A DNA stretch of 5,345 nt from assembly GCA_964400545.1 (NCBI GenBank), contig CAYNUG010000141.1, positions 1 through 5,345 on the forward strand, written 5' to 3'. Shown in pieces: positions 1 to 5,345 of this stretch (the first letter of the stretch is position 1; every line of letters starts with the position of its first letter). This DNA comes from UBA647 sp964400545 (GTDB lineage Bacteria > Acidobacteriota > Aminicenantia > UBA2199). The notes beneath the pieces were generated by a model, which did not search any database, was not told the origin of the DNA, and saw only the letters and a program-made list of their open reading frames with translations. The translations under genes and the position numbers were made by a program.

Positions 1-110
1 ATTTTTACCGAATGCATACCGTTACAGGCGATCTGCAGGTATTCAGAAAGTTGAAAATAGTAATCGGTGTCTCCTTTCCCCTTCATATCTTTTATGTAAT
101 TATTTGTCAT
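1..110 (-). CDS. Partial 5' end of an unidentified gene, possibly a DUF4388/PATAN-like protein
   Basis: An open frame on the minus strand runs from an ATG at 110-108, or a second in-frame ATG at 86-84, through the left edge without a stop. Codons look like those of neighbouring genes. From the second ATG it reads MKGKGDTDYYFQLSEYLQIA, then CNGMHSVK. The upstream ATG overlaps the last 11 bases of the Roadblock gene; the downstream one leaves a 13-base gap after its stop. Neither has a clear Shine-Dalgarno sequence, so the start is unsettled. The pattern of a hydrophobic residue, then EYLQIA and a small-residue turn, resembles the first helix of DUF4388 (PATAN) domains, which often sit near Roadblock proteins. 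That assignment is weak with only 28-36 residues visible. The frame being real is more secure than the family. Confidence 0.6.
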   Translation of the reverse strand, partial: MTNNYIKDMKGKGDTDYYFQLSEYLQIACNGMHSVK

Positions 111-492
111 TGCTATTGATTATCATTTTTAGTATATCGATTAACTTTGAAACCCGGAGTAGAAGTAATCCGGGTCTTGACCCTGAGTCAGAGATTATTA
201 TCAGAAGGATCGTTTTGTTAAGGGGAAATACCTGTATGTCTCCATTTTTCGACCACAAAGAATATCTTAATACTGGGAGTTTCAAAATTTTTTCTGCGAA
301 GTTCTCCCCTTTTTCTAATAGTGATAGGAAAAGATTTCCAATATCATAGTGATCGATTTTATATTCATCTTTAAGATCTGAAGCGATAAGGAATCCGTCT
401 GTTGTCATAATAAAAGAACCTTTGGTCCCGGGAACCTCTGTTCTGAGAACTGATAATAATTCGTTTATTTTTGTTATTCTTTCATCTCTCAT
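100..492 (-). CDS. Roadblock/LC7 domain protein (MglB-like)
   Basis: This 130-residue protein has the length and pattern of a single Roadblock/LC7 domain. Helix 1 spans about residues 3-20. The first strands follow at 25-40 with the hallmark TTDGFLIAS (T30-S38). Helix 2 is near 48-70. The central strand pair at 76-100 includes GDIQVFPL (84-91). A glycine turn (S103-G108, GSRPG) leads into the C-terminal helix (111-126). There is no signal peptide or membrane segment, so it is cytosolic. Roadblock proteins usually dimerise and act as scaffolds or GTPase-activating partners of Ras-like GTPases (MglB with MglA is the bacterial model); the partner is not in view. The ATG at 492 is the first start after an in-frame TAA 12 bases upstream. 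It lacks a good Shine-Dalgarno; a purine-rich stretch at about 521-533 lies too far away but precedes a six-codon frame (518-498). Family is fairly secure, exact role unknown. Confidence 0.82.
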   Translation of the reverse strand: MRDERITKINELLSVLRTEVPGTKGSFIMTTDGFLIASDLKDEYKIDHYDIGNLFLSLLEKGENFAEKILKLPVLRYSLWSKNGDIQVFPLNKTILLIIISDSGSRPGLLLLRVSKLIDILKMIINSNDK

Positions 493-610
493 CTTATTTA
501 TTTACAAGTTGAACTCATTTCCGCCCTTTCTCCGTCGGTAATTTAATAGAATTTCTAATTTCTAATAGTATAATATTAAGAAATTTTTTTTTTTCTTTCA
601 AGTCAATTAT

Positions 611-639
611 TTGATTTTTTATTGTCTATAAAGTAAATT
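611..639 (+). promoter_or_regulatory. Weak candidate promoter for the adenosyltransferase-lipoprotein unit
   Basis: TTGATT (611-616) and TAAATT (634-639) are separated by 17 bases and each match four of six sigma-70 consensus positions. The start would leave a leader of about 70 bases. In DNA this AT-rich such pairs arise often by chance, so this is the best-spaced candidate rather than a firm call. Confidence 0.22.
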
Positions 640-706
640 TTTTTTTGTGAGAGTAAAATTAAATAAACCTGTTGCCCTTGCTGATATTATATATGGGAAC
701 AAAAAA

Positions 707-712
707 GAGGAG
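707..712 (+). promoter_or_regulatory. Ribosome binding site that fixes the TTG start
   Basis: GAGGAG lies six bases before the TTG at 719-721. An in-frame TAA (716-718) directly precedes that TTG, so translation cannot begin further upstream, and the conserved family N-terminus begins only a few residues later. The strong Shine-Dalgarno and the stop together make TTG the start. Confidence 0.88.
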
Positions 713-718
713 AATTAA

Positions 719-1252
719 TTGAGTATAGCAACTAAGACCGGAGATAAAGGGAAGACTTCGCTGTTTTCGGGGGAGAGGGTAAGCAAAGACGATATCCGGG
801 TGGAAGCCTATGGGACAATTGATGAACTTAATTCTTTTCTCGGAGATGCGAAACATTATTGCGGGACAGAAGGTTTCAAAGCAATAATTGAATCTATCCA
901 AATCAATCTGTTCAGGCTCTGTGCGGAACTTGCCTCGAGTCATAAGGGATTTAAAGATCCTGTTACTGACTCAGACGTGGAATCTGTTGCATCTCTTCTG
1001 TACGGTATGGAGAAGAAAGTGAAACTGACTGGATTTGTACTTCCAGGGAATAGTCCGGGAGCAGCAAAACTTGATATATGCAGATCGGTTGCAAGAAGGG
1101 GGGAGCGGCGTGTTATTTCGCTTTCTGCCGAAAAAGATATCAATAATGAAATAATAAGATATTTGAACAGATTGTCGGATCTGTTTTTCATTATGGCAAG
1201 GCTTGAGGAAGGAACCGTTAAATATGTCAAATCTGATGAAAAGGAAAAATAA
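719..1252 (+). CDS. Cob(I)alamin adenosyltransferase, PduO/MMAB type
   Basis: The 177-residue protein transfers the 5'-deoxyadenosyl group of ATP to cob(I)alamin, giving adenosylcobalamin, the cofactor of enzymes such as methylmalonyl-CoA mutase and diol dehydratase. The N-terminal ATP-binding motif TKTGDKGKTSLFSGERVSK (residues 5-23) and YGTIDELNSFLG (31-42) are canonical. FVLPG (106-110), RSVARRGERR (122-131) and YLNRLSDLFFIMAR (148-161) complete the five-helix-bundle signature. R122, R126 and E129 have the spacing of human MMAB R186, R190 and E193. D35, F106 and R122 appear to match D35, F112 and R128 of the Lactobacillus PduO enzyme. Length is normal for the stand-alone family and it is cytosolic. 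Start is TTG. The gene ends directly against the lipoprotein ATG. No B12-dependent enzyme or other B12 gene is adjacent, so the consumer of its product is unknown. Confidence 0.95.
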   Translation: MSIATKTGDKGKTSLFSGERVSKDDIRVEAYGTIDELNSFLGDAKHYCGTEGFKAIIESIQINLFRLCAELASSHKGFKDPVTDSDVESVASLLYGMEKKVKLTGFVLPGNSPGAAKLDICRSVARRGERRVISLSAEKDINNEIIRYLNRLSDLFFIMARLEEGTVKYVKSDEKEK

Positions 1253-1642
1253 ATGAAAAAAACACTTGTTATTATACTTTTACTTTTATTTGTTATGTCA
1301 GCAGTTTTCAATACCGGATGTAAAACGAAATATGATATTACAGGAACATGGAATTTTACATTTTATCTGGCAGGAGTCCCGATGGATAGTGTTATAACTT
1401 TAACAGGTTCCATATCTTCAGGGACAGTGAACAATGTTCTGCTTGGTGAGATTGGTACATACGATGTGAATGGTTTGTTAATTACTTTCTCGGCAGAGTT
1501 GAAGGATGGTTTGAATGATGTTTTCGTTGTGAAAGCAACGGGAACAATATCCAATGATAAGCAGATGCAGGGAGCGCTCTCTTATCATTACACTTTGTTC
1601 CCCAACGTTACTCTTGCAGGTACATGGAAAGCAGTCAGGTAA
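1253..1642 (+). CDS. Small putative lipoprotein, beta-rich, function unknown
   Basis: The 129-residue product begins with a lipoprotein signal: basic MKKT, a hydrophobic core at about residues 5-19, and a lipobox-like FNTGC ending at C23. Asn at -3 departs from the usual Leu, so lipidation is likely but not certain. The mature part of about 107 residues alternates hydrophobic and polar residues as in an antiparallel beta sheet or small barrel. It starts and ends with the same short motif, TGTW (30-33) and AGTW (122-125), as seen in lipocalin-like proteins whose first and last strands close a barrel. That fold is inferred; I do not recognise a family. The ATG follows the upstream TAA without any gap (TAAATG), and AAGGA just before that stop serves as ribosome binding site, so it is probably coupled to the adenosyltransferase gene. 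A functional link between the two is unproven. Confidence 0.85.
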   Translation: MKKTLVIILLLLFVMSAVFNTGCKTKYDITGTWNFTFYLAGVPMDSVITLTGSISSGTVNNVLLGEIGTYDVNGLLITFSAELKDGLNDVFVVKATGTISNDKQMQGALSYHYTLFPNVTLAGTWKAVR

Positions 1643-1658
1643 TGAATGAAGTAAATAC

Positions 1659-1723
1659 GATAAAGATAATTAATGAAGGGGGAGTGATACACTATTCCCC
1701 CTTCATCGATCTTTATCTTTTTT
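1659..1723 (+). terminator. Long hairpin terminator between convergent genes
   Basis: An inverted repeat forms an outer 9-bp stem (1659-1667 with 1709-1717), a small internal loop, an 11-bp GC-containing stem (1673-1683 with 1696-1706, including GGGGG/CCCCC) and a short inner GTG/CAC stem closed by ATA. Six T residues follow at 1718-1723, as expected of an intrinsic terminator for the plus-strand adenosyltransferase-lipoprotein unit. The TAA of the minus-strand peptidase gene (1713-1715) lies within the outer stem. The hairpin probably also ends or protects that transcript, although the T-run on the minus side is poor. Confidence 0.85.
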
Positions 1724-4700
1724 CAATAACAAAAGCTTCATGATCCGGTTTGACTATCGGATCTTTTTTTAACTTATCCATTATATATTTGATTCCTGTT
1801 TCCAATTGTGAGTCGATCCCTTTGGACATTTTCAAAGGTTCATTATCAACGATTATATCCGGATCAATGCCGTAATTCTCAATTATCCATTTCCCTTTTG
1901 TATTGTAGATCCTGTAGTCAGGTGCAGTAATTCCGCCTCTGTCCATCAGGCCCATAAACATTGAAACACCTACAAGGCCTCCCCATGTCCTGGTGCCTAT
2001 AACAGGCCCCATTTTAAGTGTTTTGAATACGAATGGCAGTTCGTCGCCACCCGACCCGGCCTGCTTGTTTGTAAGAAGAACCATATGGGCATTTATCGCA
2101 TTTGGGGGACCTGTCTGATCAGCTGAATACCTTCTTGTCCAGTAAGAATGGACCTTTCTGTTAAGCCTTCTGAGAAATATGCTTGGGTCGAGCCCCCCAC
2201 CATTGTACCTTCCATCTATGATCAATCCTTTTTTTGTAAGCTGGGAGAAAAAATATTTAGGGAATTCTCTTGCCGAGCCGTTGTATGTATCCGGAAGGTG
2301 AATATACCCGATACTGCCACCGGATGCTTTTTCGACTTTGCTTCTGTTCTGTTCAACCCAATCAAGATAGCGGAGAGTATTCTCATTTGATAAACTTTTC
2401 ACTTTGATTTCCCTAGCTCCTTTTTCCAGAGGTTTGGAATTTATCGTGAGTGTTATAACTTCATTTGCTTTGTCTTCGAAATACGAATAGATATTTTTTG
2501 AGGTTGTCACCTGTTTCCCGTCAACTTTTAAAAGGTAGTCACCATTAACGATATTCTTGCCCTGTCCTGAAAGGGGTGGGATGATATTTCTTGTCCAGTC
2601 GGGTGTTCTGTATATTTTGCCTATAATATAACGCTTGTTTACCTTATCTGTTTTCCAGTCAACTCCCAACATCCCTATTCCTGTCCTTTTTGCTTTTCTG
2701 TTCTTATCCCCCCCGAAAACGTATGTATGGGACGTATTCAGTTCTCCTATCATCTCTCCAATAAGGTAACCGACATCACCTCTGTATGATGCAAATTTCA
2801 GAAGCTCCCGATATTTATTCCCTATAGCATTCCAGTCATTTCCTTTCATTGCAGGTTCATAATAGAAATCTCTCTCAAGCCTCCATGCTTCATTATAGAG
2901 TTGCAGCCATTCTTTTTCAGGATCAATTTTCATTTTAAGTTTGCTTAGATCGAGTATTTTACCTTTGCCCGGGGCCGATGCTTTTATAATACCTATTGAT
3001 CTGCCTTTTCTGTAAGCCAGATGAGTACCTTTTGAAGATAACCTGTATGCACTTACACCTTTAACAAGTATTTTTTCTTTTCTTGTTTTAAGGGAGAATG
3101 AACAAAGTTTTCTGGGACCGAGGCTTCTGAACTGAAATCTGTTGTAATCTCCTTTTTCCGAATTCAGATAGAATATGCTTTCCGAATTTGCGGAAAGATC
3201 TCTATAATTCGATGGTGGAAGAGGGAGCTTCTCAACCCTTTGGGAAATTTTTTCAAAATCAATATTTTGCGGTGTTCTTGAAACGGGCTTTTTTATTTTC
3301 TTGGATATTCCGGATTCATCACTTCTGAATGGGAGCAGGGGAGGGGAGTTTTTAAAAAGTGATACGGAGTAGATCTCTGATGAGTTCTTATAAACCATTT
3401 CCCAGTCAAAATCACCATATACAGGATTGAAATTCCTGTTCGATACAAAGATCAGATATTTACCGTCAGTTGAAAAAACAGGGTGAAAATCATTGAATGT
3501 CCCATTTGAAATACATCTCGAGATCTTTTCTTTTACCGAGTAGATAAAGATCTTTGTGATAAGGTCCGAATCCATTTTTGAGTATGCTATGAATCTGCTG
3601 TCAAATGACCATGAATAATCATATATAGGTTTATCTTTCAGATCAATATCTATATTCTCATATTCGGCTTTGTCCACTTTTGTGATCTTCTTTGTCGATA
3701 CATCAATTATATAAAATGACAATGTCTGGTCTGAAAAAGCTATCTTTTTTCCGTCTGGAGACCACACCAGGTTTTGCCTGTACCCGTTCTTGTTAGTTGT
3801 AATCCTTATCGGTTCTTTGTTCCCGGAAGAATCAGTTATATATAATTCATTTTCACCGGATCTGTCAGAAATGAAGGCTATCTTTTTTCCGTCTGGAGAC
3901 CATGAACCATCTCTGTCATTCGATCCGCAGTCGGACGATATATTTCTCGTTGGACCATTTTTTGCCGGAACTGTGAATAATTCTCCACGTGCGGTTATCA
4001 GAACTCTTTTCCCTGAGGGAGAACAGTCGAATCCTGTTATGAAATTTTTAACATTCTTTATGTAAGGCCTTTTCTCGGGAGCATCAGCAAGTATTCTGAT
4101 CTCAGGAATAAAGGTCAGATTTTTTACGGGGTCAAATACTTCAAGTGTTCCGCCGTGTTCATAAATAATCTTTTCAGGGCCGGCTGACGCTCTTCTGACA
4201 TCGTATTTGTCATGAGATGTCCTCTGCGTGATCTTCCCTGTTTTAATATTAAAAGAAAAAATATTTAAAGTTCCTTTTCTGTCCGAGTTGAAAAATATGT
4301 TTTCCCCGATCCACATCGGAGATCTGTCAGTTCCTCTGAATCCGGTTATTTTTTTCTCAAGATTCGATTTGAGATCATAAACATAAATATCCTGTGCCAA
4401 ACCCCCTTTATATCTTTTCCATGTCCTGTGTTCCCTTGCGACCCTGTTGTATGCGATCTTAGAACCATCAGAAGAAAAACTTCCCCAGGCGGCTTCATGC
4501 ATTATTAATTTTTCGATTGATGATCCGTCGGGATTTACCATATACAGATTTGTGAATCTTCCATAACTGTTCCGCGATGAAGAGAATATTATTTTGTTAT
4601 CTACAGGATGCCACCCGACAACGGTATCGGAACCCGGATGATATGTTACCCGGGTTATTTCTCCTCCGTACATATTCATTGTGTAAACATCGGTGTTCCC

Positions 4701-4976
4701 GTCGTATTGTCCGGAGAAAGCGATCGTTTTACCATCATTTGAAATTTTGGGGAATAATTCTTCTCCATCATTTAGAGTGAGTCTTACTGCAGTCCCTCCA
4801 GAGGTTTTTCCCTTCCAGATATCACCTCCATATACAAAAACGATCGTATCTTTATAAATATCCGGGTACCTCATCAGATGTCTGGTACCGGTTGGATTTT
4901 CCGCAGCCGTATGTATAGCCGGAATTAGTAAAAAAATTATAGTAAAAAAAAGTATAAAAATTTCGAATCTTTTCAT
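1713..4976 (-). CDS. Secreted tricorn-like S41 peptidase with beta-propellers and PDZ domain
   Basis: The 1087-residue protein (numbered from the ATG at 4976) is a homologue of the tricorn protease, which trims peptides to short products. A signal peptide covers about residues 1-25, so it acts in the periplasm or outside. PD40/TolB-type blades follow at about 78-105, 121-151, 165-179, 221-243, 316-337, 357-382, 403-428, 454-481 and 499-516, fitting two propellers. Then come a Lys/Ser/Pro-rich linker (about 545-590), the helical core domain with EWLQLYNEAWRLERDFYYEP (689-708), a PDZ domain (about 764-850) and the S41 domain (about 887-1050). The archaeal tetrad S745, H746, S965, E1023 is matched by S749-H750 (LNTSHT), S975 (AGSGGDE) and E1033 (WIIENYG), so the enzyme looks active. 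The Asp after the nucleophile is Gly here, as I recall for many bacterial homologues. A TTG at 5006 would extend the frame by ten codons but would put the ribosome binding site inside the coding region. Confidence 0.95.
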   Translation of the reverse strand: MKRFEIFILFFTIIFLLIPAIHTAAENPTGTRHLMRYPDIYKDTIVFVYGGDIWKGKTSGGTAVRLTLNDGEELFPKISNDGKTIAFSGQYDGNTDVYTMNMYGGEITRVTYHPGSDTVVGWHPVDNKIIFSSSRNSYGRFTNLYMVNPDGSSIEKLIMHEAAWGSFSSDGSKIAYNRVAREHRTWKRYKGGLAQDIYVYDLKSNLEKKITGFRGTDRSPMWIGENIFFNSDRKGTLNIFSFNIKTGKITQRTSHDKYDVRRASAGPEKIIYEHGGTLEVFDPVKNLTFIPEIRILADAPEKRPYIKNVKNFITGFDCSPSGKRVLITARGELFTVPAKNGPTRNISSDCGSNDRDGSWSPDGKKIAFISDRSGENELYITDSSGNKEPIRITTNKNGYRQNLVWSPDGKKIAFSDQTLSFYIIDVSTKKITKVDKAEYENIDIDLKDKPIYDYSWSFDSRFIAYSKMDSDLITKIFIYSVKEKISRCISNGTFNDFHPVFSTDGKYLIFVSNRNFNPVYGDFDWEMVYKNSSEIYSVSLFKNSPPLLPFRSDESGISKKIKKPVSRTPQNIDFEKISQRVEKLPLPPSNYRDLSANSESIFYLNSEKGDYNRFQFRSLGPRKLCSFSLKTRKEKILVKGVSAYRLSSKGTHLAYRKGRSIGIIKASAPGKGKILDLSKLKMKIDPEKEWLQLYNEAWRLERDFYYEPAMKGNDWNAIGNKYRELLKFASYRGDVGYLIGEMIGELNTSHTYVFGGDKNRKAKRTGIGMLGVDWKTDKVNKRYIIGKIYRTPDWTRNIIPPLSGQGKNIVNGDYLLKVDGKQVTTSKNIYSYFEDKANEVITLTINSKPLEKGAREIKVKSLSNENTLRYLDWVEQNRSKVEKASGGSIGYIHLPDTYNGSAREFPKYFFSQLTKKGLIIDGRYNGGGLDPSIFLRRLNRKVHSYWTRRYSADQTGPPNAINAHMVLLTNKQAGSGGDELPFVFKTLKMGPVIGTRTWGGLVGVSMFMGLMDRGGITAPDYRIYNTKGKWIIENYGIDPDIIVDNEPLKMSKGIDSQLETGIKYIMDKLKKDPIVKPDHEAFVIEKR
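3739..3902. repeat. Perfect 26-bp direct repeat within the propeller region
   Basis: Bases 3739-3764 and 3877-3902 are identical over 26 positions and lie 138 bp (46 codons) apart, in frame. Both encode the core of a PD40 blade, WSPDGKKIAF, at residues 359-368 and 405-414 of the peptidase. The flanking sequence differs. Protein repeats normally drift at third positions, so identity at the DNA level suggests recent duplication or gene conversion between blades. Confidence 0.9.
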
Positions 4977-4980
4977 TTTA

Positions 4981-4987
4981 TCTCCTT
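4981..4987 (-). promoter_or_regulatory. Ribosome binding site that fixes the peptidase start
   Basis: On the minus strand AAGGAGA lies four bases before the ATG at 4976, which directly precedes a basic residue pair and a hydrophobic signal-peptide core. This favours the ATG over the in-frame TTG thirty bases upstream, which has no comparable site. Confidence 0.88.
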
Positions 4988-5063
4988 GAAGAATGAAAAA
5001 TACCAAAATAAAGTAAGTGTTTCAATAAGAATAATGTGAAATTCTATTTTTATTTATTATTTC

Positions 5064-5092
5064 TTTATATTTTAGTACTTGATAAAGATCAA
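5064..5092 (-). promoter_or_regulatory. Candidate sigma-70 promoter for the peptidase gene
   Basis: Reading leftward, TTGATC (5092-5087) and TATAAA (5069-5064) are separated by 17 bases. They match the -35 and -10 consensus at four and five of six positions. The predicted start near 5057 gives a leader of about 80 bases. A second pair, TTGAAA (5025-5020) and TATTTT (5002-4997), also spaced by 17, would give a very short leader and is an alternative. The -35 overlaps an FNR-type dyad. Confidence 0.42.
5079..5092. promoter_or_regulatory. Perfect FNR-type dyad (TTGAT-N4-ATCAA)
   Basis: The sequence TTGATAAAGATCAA is an exact match to the known consensus of FNR/Anr regulators of the CRP/FNR superfamily. 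It sits in the 126-bp gap upstream of the secreted peptidase gene, about 103 bases before its ATG. It covers the -35 of one candidate promoter, which would suggest repression. It would lie at about -41.5, the class II activation position, for a start near 5044 served by a -10-like TAAATA at 5056-5051. Whether this organism has an FNR-type regulator cannot be seen here. Confidence 0.4.
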
Positions 5093-5102
5093 TAAAGTAT
5101 AT

Positions 5103-5345
5103 TCATCTGATCGGCCATAGTATTGCAGGAGTGAGTTTTCCCCGTTTTGTGATCTTTCTTTTATCGAAGACAAGAGTGAAAATGAAGTTTCCTGGTTTTT
5201 TTTCAGGTGAGTTCCAATTTAGTTTGTGGATTCCTCTGGTTTTGTTGAGTTTAACTTCTTGTATCTGTTTTTTTTTGGAATCAGAGATGATCAGTTCCAG
5301 AGATCTGATATCGTTATTTCCGATGTAGTAATAAATGTTAAATCC
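5103..5345 (-). CDS. 3' end of a probable exported protein with a C-terminal Ig-like domain (partial)
   Basis: An uninterrupted minus-strand frame enters from the right edge and stops at TGA (5105-5103), giving the last 80 residues of a protein whose start lies outside the window. It begins GFNIYYYIGNND and continues with SLELIISDSKKKQIQEV, a strand-turn-strand pattern, then GIHKLNWN, then PGNFIFTLVFDKRK, ending in LWPIR. The order of a leading strand, I.D..K, G.H.L.W and PG.F.F.L resembles the FlgD-like Ig-type domain at the C-terminus of many extracytoplasmic BNR/sortilin-type propeller proteins and peptidases. Such tails can be structural or sorting domains. The family of the rest of the protein cannot be told. 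It lies 126 bp upstream of the peptidase gene on the same strand, with promoter-like elements between, so co-transcription is possible but not required. Confidence 0.8.
   Translation of the reverse strand, partial: GFNIYYYIGNNDIRSLELIISDSKKKQIQEVKLNKTRGIHKLNWNSPEKKPGNFIFTLVFDKRKITKRGKLTPAILWPIR

Larger units (their letters stand above)
493..718. other. Divergent intergenic region with T-tracts, no gene
   Basis: This AT-rich 226-bp spacer separates the Roadblock gene (leftward) from the adenosyltransferase gene (rightward), so both promoters should lie here. On the plus strand it holds an 11-T run at 584-594, a 9-T run at 638-646 and a 7-bp tandem repeat at 551-564. An imperfect dyad AGTCAA-N4-TTGATT lies at 601-616. 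A leftward -10-like TATACT sits at 572-567 without a matching -35. No B12-box or cobalamin-riboswitch-like structure is visible ahead of the adenosyltransferase gene. No credible protein gene is present apart from a possible six-codon leader frame at 518-498 on the minus strand. Confidence 0.7.

Noticed and set aside
104..349. Plus-strand frame opposite the Roadblock gene
   Set aside because: The minus-strand product has the Roadblock pattern over its full length; the plus frame is its shadow.
551..564. Tandem 7-bp repeat ATTTCTA x2
   Set aside because: Only two copies of an AT-rich heptamer in AT-rich spacer; not distinguishable from chance.
493..718. Cobalamin riboswitch upstream of the adenosyltransferase gene
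   Set aside because: The spacer is very AT-rich and lacks a recognisable B12-box or the GC-containing multi-stem structure expected of that riboswitch.
659..1311. Minus-strand frames opposite the adenosyltransferase gene (659-943 and 940-1311)
   Set aside because: They are antisense to a gene with conserved catalytic motifs and show no protein-like pattern of their own.
4977..5006. Ten-codon N-terminal extension of the peptidase from a TTG at 5006
   Set aside because: It would bury the strong AAGGAGA ribosome binding site inside the coding region and put extra residues ahead of a normal signal peptide; the ATG at 4976 fits better.
5076..5099. The FNR-type dyad read as a terminator for the right-edge gene
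   Set aside because: The stem is only five AT-rich base pairs and no T-run follows it on the minus strand.
5131..5328. Plus-strand 65-residue frame with a hydrophobic stretch
   Set aside because: It is antisense to the well-supported C-terminal coding region at 5103-5345 and has no good ribosome binding site.

Overview
The window is an AT-rich, gene-dense stretch of bacterial chromosome. Signal peptides, a lipobox and a tricorn-type exported peptidase point to a cell with an envelope and secreted proteins. The Roadblock/LC7 protein, the tricorn homologue and a C-terminal Ig-like tail resemble gene content of FCB-type and related candidate phyla. That placement is inference; there is no rRNA, tRNA or marker gene here to fix the taxon. 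No mobile element, CRISPR array or RNA gene was found.

Layout. Left edge, minus strand: a Roadblock/LC7 protein (100-492) is followed by, and probably overlaps, the start of a second gene that runs off the left edge (1-110). Next is a 226-bp divergent intergenic region (493-718) with long T-tracts. Plus strand: a two-gene unit holds a PduO/MMAB-type cob(I)alamin adenosyltransferase with a forced TTG start (719-1252), then, with no spacer, a small lipoprotein (1253-1642). A long hairpin (1659-1723) separates this unit from the convergent gene. Minus strand: a 1087-residue secreted tricorn-like S41 peptidase fills 1713-4976. Upstream of it is a 126-bp gap with promoter-like elements and a perfect FNR-type dyad. 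At the right edge, same strand, is the C-terminal 80 residues of another probable exported protein (5103-5345).

How the genes may work together. The adenosyltransferase makes adenosylcobalamin for B12-dependent enzymes not seen here. Its link to the lipoprotein is only shared transcription. The tricorn homologue carries the complete S41 tetrad and a signal peptide, so it probably degrades peptides outside the cytoplasm. The right-edge protein may belong to the same exported set. The Roadblock protein and its neighbour look like part of a signalling or small-GTPase-regulation operon that continues to the left.

The families are all known and I see no clearly new system. The points most worth following are the perfect FNR-type dyad before the peptidase gene, the two edge genes that need flanking sequence, and the promoter/operator layout of the divergent region.
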